The notes: generated by a model not told the origin, from the sequence alone. Shown: positions 40,390 to 49,464, counted from the first letter of the stretch. The stretch is 64,000 nucleotides of DNA from Streptomyces netropsis (GCF_014203545.1 NZ_JACHJG010000016.1:28718-92717), one strand, 5' to 3'. Numbers and translations are program-made.

Positions 40390-41499
40390 CTACTCCTTGA
40401 CCAGCGACTTCGCGTCGCGGGCGAGGGCAGTGAGCCGCGATATGGCTCGGAAGTACTTCTTCTTGTACCCGCCGTTCAGCATCTCCTCGCTGAACAGTTC
40501 GTCGAACGGCCGGCCCGACGCCAGCACCGGGATCTCGCGGTCGTAGAGCCGGTCGGCGAGCACCACGAGCCGCAGCGCGGTCGACTGGTCCGGGATCGGC
40601 TCCACGCCGGTCAGGCACACGGCCCGCAGGGAGTCGCACATGGCGCCGTAGCGGCTCGGGTGCACCTTGGACAGGTGGTCGAGCAGAGCGGGGAAGTCGT
40701 CGAGCGAGGCGCCCTCCGTCGCGTGCGCCACCCGCTTGACGGTGTCGTCGTCGAACGGGGCCGGGGCCTCGGGCAGGCCGCGGTGGCGGTAGTCCTCACC
40801 GTCGATGCGCAGGGGGCGGAAGTGCGCGGACAGGCCCTGGATCTCGCGCAGGAAGTCGGCGGAGGCGAACCGGCCCTCGCCGAGCTTGCCCGGCAGCGTG
40901 TTGGACGTCGCGGCGAGCGCCACGCCCGCGTCGACCAGCTTGCCCAGCAGGGTCGAGACGAGCACGGTGTCGCCCGGGTCGTCCAGCTCGAATTCGTCGA
41001 TGCACAGCAGCCGGTGGCCGCTCAGCGTCCGCACGGTCTGCTGGAAGCCCAGCGCGCCGACGAGGTTGGTCAGCTCCACGAAGGTGCCGAACGCCTTGTG
41101 CTCCGGGGCGGCGGGGGTGGCGTGCCAGAGGGAGGCCAGCAGGTGCGTCTTGCCGACGCCGTAGCCGCCGTCGAGGTAGACGCCGCGCGGGCCGGCGGGG
41201 ACGGCGGGCTTCGCCTCGCGCCGGAACCAGCGCTTGCGCCCCGCGCCGCTCGCGCTCGCGCCGCCCCCGAGCCCGGCCGCGAAGCCGGCGAGCACCCGCA
41301 CGGCCTCGGCCTGGCTGGGCTGGTTGGCGTCGGGGATGTAGTTGTCGAACCGCACCGAGTCGAAGCGCGGCGGCGGCACCATCTCGGCGACCAGGCGGTC
41401 GGCGGGCACGTGCGGTGCGCGGGAGGTCAGCGCGAGCGGCCCGTCGGCGGCGGGGTCGGCGGGGCCGGGGGAGGCGGGGGAAGCGGTGGAGGACGACAC
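40390..41499 (-). CDS. zapE: AFG1/ZapE-family ATPase
   Basis: The 369-residue P-loop ATPase has a Walker A-type GGYGVGKTHLLASLWH and Walker B LLCIDEFELDDPGDTVLVSTLL. It also has ATSNTLPGKLGEGRFASADFLREIQ and GYKKKYFRAISRL. These are characteristic of AFG1/LACE1/ZapE proteins, which act in cell division in E. coli and in protein quality control in mitochondria. GTG 41499 (VSSSTASPASPG) was chosen. It is divergent (83 nt) from the RibD-like gene. The role in this host is not established. Confidence 0.87.
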   Translation of the reverse strand: MSSSTASPASPGPADPAADGPLALTSRAPHVPADRLVAEMVPPPRFDSVRFDNYIPDANQPSQAEAVRVLAGFAAGLGGGASASGAGRKRWFRREAKPAVPAGPRGVYLDGGYGVGKTHLLASLWHATPAAPEHKAFGTFVELTNLVGALGFQQTVRTLSGHRLLCIDEFELDDPGDTVLVSTLLGKLVDAGVALAATSNTLPGKLGEGRFASADFLREIQGLSAHFRPLRIDGEDYRHRGLPEAPAPFDDDTVKRVAHATEGASLDDFPALLDHLSKVHPSRYGAMCDSLRAVCLTGVEPIPDQSTALRLVVLADRLYDREIPVLASGRPFDELFSEEMLNGGYKKKYFRAISRLTALARDAKSLVKE

Positions 41500-41582
41500 A
41501 ACCGTCCAGGGTAGTCGCTGCGCGCGACACCCTCGGTCGAGGCGGCGGTGCGAGCCGTCCGGGGCGTGCCACACTGCCGCCT

Positions 41583-42359
41583 ATGCGACGCCTGTTCCCC
41601 TCCCCGCTGGCCCCCTCCGACCTCGAAGACCGCGAATGGGGGCTGGACGAACTGGCGGACGCCTATGCCTACCCCGAGACGACGGGTGGCGGCGGGCGTC
41701 CGTGGCTGCGGGCCAACATGGTCTCCTCGCTCGACGGCGCCGCCCACCACGAGGGGCGCTCGCAGCCGCTGTCCTCCGAGGCCGACATGCGGATCTTCGG
41801 CACCCTGCGCGGCCTCGCCGACGCCGTCGTGGTCGGGGCCGAGACCGTACGGCAGGAGGGCTACCGCCCCGCGCGCGCCCGGGAGGCGTTCGCGGCGCGG
41901 CGGGCGGCGCTCGGCCAGCCCGTGGCGCCGGTGATCGCGGTCGTCAGCGCCGGGCTCGACCTGGACTTCTCGCTCCCCCTGTTCACCTCGCCCCTGGTGC
42001 CGACGATCGTGCTGACCGGTGAGGACGCCCCGGCGGGGCGGATCGCCGCGGCACGCGAGGCGGGCGCGGAGGTCGTCACGGCGGGCCAGGGGCGCCGCGT
42101 GGACCCCGCGCGGGTGCCGGCGGTGCTGGCCGAGCGGGGGCTGACACGGCTGCTCACGGAGGGCGGGCCACGGCTGCTGGGCCAGTTCGCGGGGGCGCGG
42201 GTGCTGGACGAGATGTGCCTGTCGCTGGCTCCGCTGGTCGCCGCCGGTACCGCGCCGCGCATCATGAACGGTCCGCCGCTCGCCGTGCCGGAACGATTCG
42301 CTCTCGCCTCCGTCATCGAGGAGGGCGGTTTTCTGTTCACCGGCTACCGGAGGGTCTGA
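41583..42359 (+). CDS. RibD C-terminal-like (dihydrofolate reductase-fold) reductase
   Basis: The 258-residue protein has the RibD_C pattern: RPWLRANMVSSLDGAAHHEGRSQPLSSEADMRIFGTLRGLADAVVVGAETVRQEGY, then TRLLTEGGPRLLGQF and LDEMCLSLAPLVAAG. The family uses NADPH to reduce pyrimidine or pterin substrates. There is no N-terminal deaminase domain, so it is not the bifunctional RibD. The ATG at 41583 gives a full-length domain. The pathway is unclear, because no riboflavin genes are nearby. Confidence 0.85.
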   Translation: MRRLFPSPLAPSDLEDREWGLDELADAYAYPETTGGGGRPWLRANMVSSLDGAAHHEGRSQPLSSEADMRIFGTLRGLADAVVVGAETVRQEGYRPARAREAFAARRAALGQPVAPVIAVVSAGLDLDFSLPLFTSPLVPTIVLTGEDAPAGRIAAAREAGAEVVTAGQGRRVDPARVPAVLAERGLTRLLTEGGPRLLGQFAGARVLDEMCLSLAPLVAAGTAPRIMNGPPLAVPERFALASVIEEGGFLFTGYRRV

Positions 42360-42519
42360 CAATCGGCGGAATTTACTGCTCCGGTTAGCTTCCGGTGGGC
42401 AGAATTGAGTCAGACGCGTCCTCGAGGGGCACGAGATCACAACAGGCGGGCCCATGGAGGGCACGCGCAGGATGGTTTCTGTTGGGCCCGGTGGCCCACG
42501 TAGCAGAAGGGCTCCCACC

Positions 42520-43032
42520 GTGTTCACGAGCGTATTGATGATCGAGCAACCGCTGTCCGTCACCGATGTCGAGTTCGTCACCACCCTCCACGACGACGCG
42601 ATGTCCTTCGTGGTCCTGATGCAGCCCAGAGGTGCCGAGGACCGCCTGCTGCGGGCCATCGACGACGTGGCGCTCGGCGAGCTGGAGCAGGCTGTCCACG
42701 AGGCCGACGAGCCCGAGGGCGAGCAGGCCGTGCGGCCCGCCGCCCTCGCCCTCGAACACTCGCTCAGACTGCTCCGCGAGGCGGGCAGCGAGGCCGTGGG
42801 CCAGATCGTCGACGGTCACCCGCTGGACCTGCTGCGGTCCGTCGTGGACCAGACGCACGCCGACGAGGTGATCGTGCTGACCGCCCCGCACCTGGTCGAG
42901 GAGTTCTTCCACCGGGACTGGGCCTCGCGCGCCCGCCACAAGGTGGGTGTCCCCGTCCTCAAGCTCTACGCCCACAACGACGAGGACGAGACGGAGCGCA
43001 AGGACGAGAGCCGGGACGAGGGCACGGACTGA
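42520..43032 (+). CDS. Universal-stress-like conserved actinobacterial protein
   Basis: The 170-residue protein has an alternating strand/helix pattern: VFTSVLMIEQPLSVTDVEFVTTLHDD, SFVVLMQPRG, then AGSEAVGQIVDGHPLDLLRSVVDQTHADEVIVLTAPHLVEEFFHRDWASRARHKVGVPVLKLYAH. This resembles the adenine-nucleotide alpha-hydrolase fold of USP proteins, but the ATP loop GxxGH is not evident. The C-terminus is highly acidic (NDEDETERKDESRDEGTD). GTG 42520 has AGAAGG upstream. Relatives are common in Streptomyces. The function is unknown. Confidence 0.72.
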   Translation: MFTSVLMIEQPLSVTDVEFVTTLHDDAMSFVVLMQPRGAEDRLLRAIDDVALGELEQAVHEADEPEGEQAVRPAALALEHSLRLLREAGSEAVGQIVDGHPLDLLRSVVDQTHADEVIVLTAPHLVEEFFHRDWASRARHKVGVPVLKLYAHNDEDETERKDESRDEGTD

Positions 43033-43060
43033 CCGCCGGGGGCGGTGCGGGGGTCAGTCC
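43026..43060. terminator. Nested bidirectional terminator spanning both stop codons
   Basis: Outer arms GGACTGACC (43026-43034) and GGTCAGTCC (43052-43060) pair perfectly. The inner CCGCC/GGCGG stem gives a compact hairpin. It overlaps the USP-like gene stop (43030-43032) and the ABC ATPase stop (43054-43056, minus). Confidence 0.75.
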
Positions 43061-43770
43061 AGGCGGCCGTCCCGCATGGACAGCACCCGGTCCGCGCGGC
43101 CGAGCAGCCCCCGGTCGTGCGTGACCAGGACCGTCGCCGTGCCGTGCGTACGCGTCACCTCGGCCAGCAGGTCCACGATCCGCGCACCGCGCTCGTGATC
43201 CAGGGCAGACGTCGGCTCGTCCACCAGCAGGACGGACGGGCCGGCGAACAGGGCGCGGGCGATGTTCACCCGCTGCCGCTCGCCCCCCGACAGCTCGTGC
43301 GGGCGGCGCCGGCGGCGGCCCGCGTCGAGCCCGACCGACTCCAGCAGCCCGGCCGCCCGTGCCCGCGCGGCCCGGACGTTCCCGCCCCGCAGGTGCTCCA
43401 CCACCAGCAGCTGTTCCACGGCCGTCAGGGACGGCAGCAGGTTCGGCTGCTGGAACACGATGCCGATCCGCTCGCGCCGCAGCGCCGTACGCTCCCCGGC
43501 GCTCATTTCCGCGGTGTCCGCTCCGGCCACGACCACCCGGCCGGAGTCCGGGCGCAGCAGGGTCGCCGCCACCGCGAGCAGCGTCGACTTCCCGGAGCCG
43601 GACGGCCCCACGACGGCCGCCAGCTCGCCCGCCGCCACGGTCAGGGAGACCTCGTCCAGCGCGGTCAGCCTCCGCTCACCGTCCGGATAGGTGAGTTTCA
43701 CGGCTTCCATCGACAGAACGGCTTCCCTCGACAAAACGACCTTCCTCGACGGAACGGACGCGGCGCTCAT
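43054..43770 (-). CDS. ABC ATPase of LolD/MacB type
   Basis: The 238-residue ATPase has Walker A GPSGSGKST (55-63), Q-loop FQQPNLLPSLTA, signature LSGGERQRV (160-168), Walker B LLVDEPTSALD and the switch His in VLVTHD. This set is typical of the MacB/LolD group that partners FtsX-like permeases. The N-terminus holds three tandem 6-residue repeats (from three 18-bp units at 43701-43754). The family core starts at Met21. ATG 43770 overlaps the permease stop. The pair exports or remodels lipids or peptides; the substrate is unknown. Confidence 0.9.
   Translation of the reverse strand: MSAASVPSRKVVLSREAVLSMEAVKLTYPDGERRLTALDEVSLTVAAGELAAVVGPSGSGKSTLLAVAATLLRPDSGRVVVAGADTAEMSAGERTALRRERIGIVFQQPNLLPSLTAVEQLLVVEHLRGGNVRAARARAAGLLESVGLDAGRRRRRPHELSGGERQRVNIARALFAGPSVLLVDEPTSALDHERGARIVDLLAEVTRTHGTATVLVTHDRGLLGRADRVLSMRDGRLD
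43701..43754. repeat. Three 18-bp tandem units in the ABC ATPase N-terminus
   Basis: The units are CGGCTTCCATCGACAGAA, CGGCTTCCCTCGACAAAA and CGACCTTCCTCGACGGAA. They are in frame and on the minus strand read as successive VLSMEA, VLSREA and VVLSRK-like hexapeptides. Confidence 0.75.
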
Positions 43771-44846
43771 CGGCCGGCTCCCAACGCGGTCAGGGGATCC
43801 ACGGACGTGATGCGGCGCACGGCCAGTGCCGAGCCCGCCAGCCCCAGCAGCACCATCGCCGCCACCGGCACGGCCGCCGTCGCCGCGCTCAGCTCGAACG
43901 GCACCGCGGCCGACGCCAGCGCACCGCCGGCCGCACCGGCCGCGCCGCCCAGCGCGGCCCCGGCCACCAGCACGACCAGCGCCTGGGCGAGGGCGTCGCG
44001 CACCAGATAGCCACTGCTCGCCCCCACGGCCTTGAGCACCGCCACATCCGGGCGCCGCTGCACCGTCCACACCGTGAAGAACGCCCCCACGACCAGCGCG
44101 CTCACCACGAACAGGAACCCCTGGACGAGCCGGAGCGTGCCGTGCTCGGCGGCGTAGCCGTCGATCCCGTCGAGCGCGTCCTCCACCGGGACCGCCTTCG
44201 TGGTCCCCGCGACGGCCCCGGCGGGCCGGCCGGGGCCGTCGACGGCGAGCGCGGTCGGCTGCCGCTGATGGCCGACCCCCTGCCAGGTCGCGAGCGTCGT
44301 CCACACGCTCGGCGCGTGCCCGTGGCTGCGGTCGGCGGTGACGCCCGAGACGGTCAGCTCGCGCGTGCCGAGCGTCACCCGGTCGCCCACCCGCAGCCCG
44401 CCGTCACGCGCGACGCTCCCGCTCACCGCCACCTGGCCGTCCCCGGGGGCGGAGCCGGTCAGCAGCGCGGGCCGCAGCCGCTGGGCCGAACCGATGACGC
44501 TCACCGACGTCGCCGTACGGTCGGCGGCCGCACGGCCCGCCGTCAGCCGGGTTATCGCGACGCCGAACGGCTCGGCGGACGTGACGCCCGGCGCCCGGCG
44601 CCACGCGCGGATCTGCCCGTCGTCGAGCGTGCTGTCGCCGAACGACACCTCGGGCGCGGCCCCGGGCGGGGCACCGAAGACGATCCGGTCCGCCGGCAGC
44701 CCGGAGACGGCCGACGTCGCCTCCCGGGCCAGTCCGTCGGTCAGACCGTAGAGAAAGACCACCAGCGTGGTGATGAGCGTGACCACCGAGCCCATCAGGG
44801 CGAACCGCCCCTTGGCGAAACGGATGTCACGGAGCGCGACGAACAA
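43767..44846 (-). CDS. FtsX/MacB-like ABC permease
   Basis: The 359-residue protein has a first TM (FALMGSVVTLITTLVVFLYGL), a large outside domain (about 45-225) and three C-terminal helices (FLFVVSALVVGAFFTVWTV, ALAQALVVLVAGAALGGAAG, VPVAAMVLLGLAGSALAV), the FtsX-type arrangement. The DVAVLKAVGASSGYLVRDAL segment matches the FtsX cytoplasmic loop. Start is TTG 44846 (LFVALRDIRFAKGRF), with GGGAGGG upstream. It is cotranscribed with the ATPase gene, whose start overlaps its stop. The divergent neighbour is a histidine kinase gene. Confidence 0.87.
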   Translation of the reverse strand: MFVALRDIRFAKGRFALMGSVVTLITTLVVFLYGLTDGLAREATSAVSGLPADRIVFGAPPGAAPEVSFGDSTLDDGQIRAWRRAPGVTSAEPFGVAITRLTAGRAAADRTATSVSVIGSAQRLRPALLTGSAPGDGQVAVSGSVARDGGLRVGDRVTLGTRELTVSGVTADRSHGHAPSVWTTLATWQGVGHQRQPTALAVDGPGRPAGAVAGTTKAVPVEDALDGIDGYAAEHGTLRLVQGFLFVVSALVVGAFFTVWTVQRRPDVAVLKAVGASSGYLVRDALAQALVVLVAGAALGGAAGAAGGALASAAVPFELSAATAAVPVAAMVLLGLAGSALAVRRITSVDPLTALGAGR

Positions 44847-45020
44847 CGGAACCCTCCCGGGGCTCTGGTCTGGACCCCTCCACCGTCCCGCGCGTGGTGC
44901 CCGCCGCCATCGGGGCAAGGAACGGTCCTCGCGCCGTCCGTCCGGTGCACGCGGAAATCAATCGAACGGTTGATGGGCGAGCGGGAGAGCCTCACGGAGG
45001 GTGCCCGTACGCTCGATGGG

Positions 45021-46451
45021 GTGAACCGAGCGAGCGACACCGCCCCGGCGGCGCGGGAGGGCGGGCCCCGGGTGCCCTCGGGCCCTGCGGACGGCCCCGC
45101 GGCGCCGGCGGCCGTGCCCCGCCCCGTGGGGCCGGCGGCCCCAGGCCTGACGACCAGACGGGGTGGCATGTGCGCGGGCCCGGTGGACGTGGCCGTACCC
45201 ATGCCGTCGGGGTCTGAAGCCACGCCGGGCCCGATCTCCGCGCCCCCGCCCGCGACCGGGACCGCCCCCGCCAGGGGACCCGCGCTGCGGCTCGTCCGCC
45301 TCGCGCTGCACGGCGCGTTCTACGTCCTGCTCGCCGTCGCGCTCGGCCCCGCCCTCCTCGGGGCGAAGCCCGCGGCCGTCGTGGCACCCGGCCTCGTGCT
45401 CGCCGCCGTGTACGGCGTCGGCGCGGCACGGCAGCGGCTCACGGGCGGGCGCCCGGGGCTCTGGCTCGCGGCCGTCACCGCGCTGTGGCTCGGGCTCCTC
45501 GTCCTGGACCGGGGCTTCAGCTACGTCGTCTTCCCGCTCTTCTTCCTCTTCCTGCACACCCTGCCGGTGCGCTGGTCCCTGCCCGCCGTGGCCGCCGCCA
45601 CCGCCGCCGTCGTGGCCGCACAGGCCACCGGACCCGGCGGCCTCACCGCCGCCAAGGTCATCGGCCCGACGGCCGGAGCGGCGGTCGCCGTCCTGACCGC
45701 CTACGGCTACGCGGCGCTCTACCGGGAGAGCCGTCAGCGGCAACGCCTGATCGACGACCTCATGCGCACCAGGGACGAACTGGCCGCCACCCAGCGCGAA
45801 GCGGGCCGGCTCGCCGAACGGCAGCGGCTCGCCCGCGAGATCCACGACACCCTCGCCCAGGGCCTGTCCAGCATCGTCCTGCTCGCCCGAGCCGCCGAGA
45901 CCGCCGCCGGGGCGGGCGACGCCGACGCGGCACGCGCCCGCATGCGCGAGGTCGGGCGGACCGCGTCCGACAACCTCGCCGAAGCCCGCCGCTTCGTCCA
46001 CGCCCTCACCCCGCCCGCCCTGGAGGACGCGCCCCTCCCCGAGGCGCTGCGCCGCGCCACCGCCCGTACGGTGCCGGGCGCCGTGTTCCACCTGGACGGC
46101 GAGCCCTGTCCGCTGCCCGTGGAGGCCGAGGTCGCCCTGCTGCGGCTGACGCAGGAGGCGCTCACCAACGTCGCCCGGCACGCGCGCGCCGACCTCACCG
46201 CGGTGACCCTCGCCTATCTCGACGAACAGGTGACCCTCGACATCTACGACGACGGCGTCGGCTTCACGCCCGGCGACGGGCCCGCCGACGGGCGCCGGAC
46301 CTTCGGCCTGCACGGCATGCGCGAGCGCATCGCCGAACTCGGCGGCACCCTCACCGTCGAGTCCGCCCCCGGCGAGGGCACGGCCGTCGCGGCCGCCCTG
46401 CCGGTACCGGGGGCCGCCCGCGCCCACGGGGAAGCGCGGGTGAACGGGTGA
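45021..46451 (+). CDS. NarL-type sensor histidine kinase
   Basis: The 476-residue kinase begins with a Pro/Ala-rich region of about 85 residues. Five or six membrane helices follow (about 90-230: FYVLLAVALGPALLG, AAVVAPGLVLAAVYGV, LWLAAVTALWLGLLVL, YVVFPLFFLFLHTL, LPAVAAATAAVVAAQAT and an Ala-rich helix near 212-233). Then comes a HisKA_3 dimerisation helix with phospho-acceptor His275 (RLAREIHDTLAQGLS) and a HATPase domain (EALTNVARHARADLT, DIYDDGVGFTPGD, GLHGMRERIAELGG). GTG 45021 has a weak site. ATG 44970 or the in-frame Met codons at 45168 or 45201 could also be the start. The stop overlaps the response-regulator start. Confidence 0.88.
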   Translation: MNRASDTAPAAREGGPRVPSGPADGPAAPAAVPRPVGPAAPGLTTRRGGMCAGPVDVAVPMPSGSEATPGPISAPPPATGTAPARGPALRLVRLALHGAFYVLLAVALGPALLGAKPAAVVAPGLVLAAVYGVGAARQRLTGGRPGLWLAAVTALWLGLLVLDRGFSYVVFPLFFLFLHTLPVRWSLPAVAAATAAVVAAQATGPGGLTAAKVIGPTAGAAVAVLTAYGYAALYRESRQRQRLIDDLMRTRDELAATQREAGRLAERQRLAREIHDTLAQGLSSIVLLARAAETAAGAGDADAARARMREVGRTASDNLAEARRFVHALTPPALEDAPLPEALRRATARTVPGAVFHLDGEPCPLPVEAEVALLRLTQEALTNVARHARADLTAVTLAYLDEQVTLDIYDDGVGFTPGDGPADGRRTFGLHGMRERIAELGGTLTVESAPGEGTAVAAALPVPGAARAHGEARVNG

Positions 46452-47104
46452 GCGGCGTCAGCGGTGTCGTTCGGGTGCTCCTCGTCGACGACCACCCCGT
46501 GGTGCGGCGCGGGCTGCGGGCCATGGTGGACGACCTGCCCGAGGTGGAGGCGGTCGGCGAGGCCGCGGACGGCGCCGCCGCGCTGCGGCTGCTCGACGGC
46601 CTCGACCGGGGCGCGTGGCCCGACGTCGTGCTCATGGACCTCCAGATGGGCGACGGCATGCACGGCGTCGAGGCCACCCGCCGGATCACCGCCCTGCCGG
46701 ACCCGCCCGCCGTGCTGATCCTCACGACCTACAGCACCGACGCCGACATCCTCGCCGCCGTGGAGGCCGGGGCCACCGGCTACCTCCTCAAGGACGCGGA
46801 CCCCGAGGACGTCGTCGGCGCCGTGCGGGCCGCCGCCCGCGGCGAGACCGTCCTCGCCCCGCCCGTCGCCGCCCGGCTGCTCGGCCGGGTCCGGGCGGGC
46901 CGGCCCACCCTGTCGCCGCGCGAGCGGGAGATCCTGGGGCTCCTGGCCGAGGGGCTGGCCAACAAGCAGATCTCCCGCCGCCTGTTCATCAGCGAGGCCA
47001 CCGTCAAGACGCACCTGGTGCACATCTACGACAAGCTCGACGTCGACAGCCGTACCGCCGCGATCGCCGCGGGCCTGGCCGGAGGCCTGATCCGCCCGGT
47101 ATGA
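46448..47104 (+). CDS. NarL-family response regulator
   Basis: The 218-residue protein has a receiver domain (VRVLLVDDHPVVRRGL; acidic pair Asp14 and Asp15, phosphoacceptor Asp64 in VVLMDLQMGDG, switch Thr in LILTTYSTDADI, and Lys in GYLLKDADPEDV). A LuxR HTH follows (LSPREREILGLLAEGLANKQISRRLFISEATVKTHLVHIYDKL). GTG overlaps the kinase stop (GTGA), so it is the cognate pair. Its residues are all canonical, in contrast to WhiI. The divergent FtsX/LolD exporter is a plausible target. This is inferred from adjacency only. Confidence 0.93.
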   Translation: MSGVSGVVRVLLVDDHPVVRRGLRAMVDDLPEVEAVGEAADGAAALRLLDGLDRGAWPDVVLMDLQMGDGMHGVEATRRITALPDPPAVLILTTYSTDADILAAVEAGATGYLLKDADPEDVVGAVRAAARGETVLAPPVAARLLGRVRAGRPTLSPREREILGLLAEGLANKQISRRLFISEATVKTHLVHIYDKLDVDSRTAAIAAGLAGGLIRPV

Positions 47105-47201
47105 CCGGTACGGGGCGGCCGTGGCCGGGGCGGTCGGCGGCGGGTGCAAGAATCGGTGCGCAAACGCAGGTACCTATTTCCGATCCCAGGGAGCACCGCA
47201 C

Positions 47202-48605
47202 ATGGCACCGGCCGTCCCCACGACGATGGACCGACCGCACTTCATCGGCATCGGCGGCGCCGGCATGTCGGGCATCGCGAAGATCCTCACGCAGCGCGGC
47301 GCGCGCGTCGCGGGCAGCGACGCGAAGGACTCCGCCACCGCCGAGGCGCTCCGCGCCCTGGGGGCGACCGTGCACATCGGGCACGCCGCCGGGCACCTGG
47401 CCGAGGACGCCACCTGCGTCGTCGTCTCCAGCGCCATCCGCGCCGACAACCCCGAGCTGGCGGCCGCCGCCGAGCGCGGCATCCCCGTCGTGCACCGCTC
47501 GGACGCGCTCGCCGGGCTGATGGAGGGCCTGCGCCCGATCGCCGTCGCCGGTACGCACGGCAAGACGACCACGACCTCGATGCTCGCGGTCTCCCTCGAC
47601 GCCCTCGGCCTCGACCCCTCGTACGCCATCGGCGGCGACCTCGACGCCCCGGGCTCCAACGCCCGGCACGGCGCCGGCGAGATCTTCGTCGCCGAGGCGG
47701 ACGAGAGCGACCGCAGCTTCCACAAGTACGCGCCCGAGGTCGCCATCATCCTCAACGTGGAGCTCGACCACCACGCGAACTACGCGTCGATGGACGAGAT
47801 CTACGAGTCGTTCGAGACCTTCGTCGGCCGCCTCCGCCCCGGCGGCACCCTCGTCATCGCCGCCGACCAGGCGGGCGCCCGCGAGCTCACCGAGCGGCTC
47901 GCCCGGAACACGGCCCGCGAGGACATCGAGGTCGTCACCTACGGCGAGGCCGAGGACGCGGACGTACGGGTCCTCAAGGTCAACCCGCGCGGCCTGACCA
48001 GCGAGGTCACCGTCGTCATCAACGGCAAGGTGCTCACCTTCGCCGTCTCCGTCCCCGGCCGCCACTACGCGCACAACGCCGTCGCGGCCCTCGCCGCGGG
48101 CGTCGCGCTCGGTCTGCCGCTGCACAACCTCGCCTCCGCGCTCGGCAAGTACACCGGCGTCAAGCGCCGCCTCCAGCTCAAGGGCGAGGCGAAGGGCGTG
48201 CAGGTCATCGACTCCTACGCCCACCACCCCACCGAGATGACGGCGGACCTGGAGGCCATCCGCGGCGCCGCCACCGACGCGCGCCTGCTCGTGGTCTTCC
48301 AGCCGCACCTCTTCAGCCGCACCCAGGAGCTGGGCACCGAGATGGGACAGGCGCTGGCCCTCGCGGACGCGTCCGTGGTCCTCGACATCTACCCGGCGCG
48401 CGAGGAGCCGATCCCCGGCGTCACCAGCACCCTGATCATCGACGCGGCGCGGGCCGCGGGCGCGGACGTGCGCGCCGAGCACGACATGGCGGCCGTCGCC
48501 GACGTGATCGCGGGAATGGCCCGGCCCGGTGATCTCGTTCTGACCATGGGCGCCGGTGATGTGACGGACCTCGGTCCGAAGATCCTGGCCCGCCTGGAGA
48601 GCTGA
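47202..48605 (+). CDS. murC: UDP-N-acetylmuramate--L-alanine ligase
   Basis: The 467-residue cytoplasmic ligase adds L-Ala to UDP-MurNAc, the first peptide step of peptidoglycan precursor synthesis. Motifs: N-terminal HFIGIGGAGMSGIAKIL, ATP loop VAGTHGKTTTTSM (115-127), EADESDRSFHKYAPEVAIILNVELDHHANY, GRHYAHNAVAAL, GVKRRLQLKG and DSYAHHPTEM. The length and domain order are normal. ATG 47202 follows a 97-nt gap after the response-regulator gene. It lies outside a dcw cluster, as expected for Streptomyces. Confidence 0.95.
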   Translation: MAPAVPTTMDRPHFIGIGGAGMSGIAKILTQRGARVAGSDAKDSATAEALRALGATVHIGHAAGHLAEDATCVVVSSAIRADNPELAAAAERGIPVVHRSDALAGLMEGLRPIAVAGTHGKTTTTSMLAVSLDALGLDPSYAIGGDLDAPGSNARHGAGEIFVAEADESDRSFHKYAPEVAIILNVELDHHANYASMDEIYESFETFVGRLRPGGTLVIAADQAGARELTERLARNTAREDIEVVTYGEAEDADVRVLKVNPRGLTSEVTVVINGKVLTFAVSVPGRHYAHNAVAALAAGVALGLPLHNLASALGKYTGVKRRLQLKGEAKGVQVIDSYAHHPTEMTADLEAIRGAATDARLLVVFQPHLFSRTQELGTEMGQALALADASVVLDIYPAREEPIPGVTSTLIIDAARAAGADVRAEHDMAAVADVIAGMARPGDLVLTMGAGDVTDLGPKILARLES

Positions 48606-48662
48606 CCCCCGGTCGCGAGAGCGTGACCGGGAATGACCCGTCCTCACCGAAAGGCGCGCGAG

Positions 48663-49070
48663 ATGTCGTACGAGGTCGAGAAGCCGGACGAGCAGTGGCG
48701 TGCGGAGCTGACCCCCGCGGAGTACCAGGTGCTCCGCCAGGCCGGCACCGAGCCCGCCTTTCGCGGTGAGTACACCGATACGAAGACGGCGGGGGTCTAC
48801 TCCTGCCGGGCCTGTGGCGCGGAGCTGTTCCGCTCCACCGAGAAGTTCGAGAGCCACTGCGGCTGGCCGAGCTTCTACGACCCGAAGGACTCCTCCGCCG
48901 TCGAGCTGATCGAGGACCGCTCGCACGGCATGACCCGCACCGAGGTGCGCTGCGCGCGGTGCGGGTCCCACCTCGGCCACGTCTTCGAGGGCGAGGGCTA
49001 CCCCACCCCGACCGACCAGCGGTACTGCATCAACTCGATCTCGCTGCGGCTGGAGCCGGCCGAGGGCTGA
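48663..49070 (+). CDS. msrB: Peptide-methionine (R)-S-oxide reductase
   Basis: The 135-residue enzyme reduces the R-epimer of methionine sulfoxide in proteins. It has Zn ligands Cys48, Cys51, Cys97 and Cys100, catalytic Cys122 in RYCINSISL, and the signature HCGWPSFYDP with a second Cys66. TRTEVRCARCGSHLGHVFEG is intact. ATG 48663 gives standard length. It lies 57 nt after murC and may be transcribed with it. It is convergent with the next small gene (24 nt). Confidence 0.96.
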   Translation: MSYEVEKPDEQWRAELTPAEYQVLRQAGTEPAFRGEYTDTKTAGVYSCRACGAELFRSTEKFESHCGWPSFYDPKDSSAVELIEDRSHGMTRTEVRCARCGSHLGHVFEGEGYPTPTDQRYCINSISLRLEPAEG

Positions 49071-49094
49071 ACCGACGGCCGAGGGGCCTTGACG

Positions 49095-49391
49095 TCAGAT
49101 CCTGCCTGCGGCGGCCAGGCCCTTCTGGAGATCCTCGTAGTTCATCACCGGCTGGATGTGGACCTCCGCCTCCAGCTCGGTGAAGAAGGCTTCGAGGATC
49201 GGGGGCATCTGCGAGGAGTCCTGCATGTCGAAGACCATCATGCAGGCGCGCCCGCCGTCCATCGGGGCGAAGTAGGCGGCTTCGGGGTGGACGGCGCCCA
49301 TGACCTCTTGCAGTACCTTCGGCAGCTTTCCGTTCTTGATGGCCTCGTTCCCCGCGCGGGTGTCCAGCCGGGCCTCCACTAGCATGCGCAT
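49095..49391 (-). CDS. Small conserved protein (DUF3303-like) of unknown function
   Basis: The 98-residue soluble protein has MRMLVEARLDTRAGNEAIKNGKLPKVLQEVM, AAYFAPMDGGRACMMVFDMQDSSQMPPILEAFFTEL and EVHIQPVMNYEDLQKGLA. The alternating strand/helix pattern resembles a dimeric alpha/beta barrel. ATG 49391 has AAGGAG 8 nt upstream. Relatives in actinobacteria are uncharacterised. It lies between msrB and treZ, oriented with treZ, and overlaps neither. Confidence 0.68.
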   Translation of the reverse strand: MRMLVEARLDTRAGNEAIKNGKLPKVLQEVMGAVHPEAAYFAPMDGGRACMMVFDMQDSSQMPPILEAFFTELEAEVHIQPVMNYEDLQKGLAAAGRI

Positions 49392-49464
49392 GGCCCTCAC
49401 TCCTTGGGCGGCGCACCCGCGCATGGCGTCTCGGCAGCGCTCGCGAAGGCGCGGTCGCGCCACT

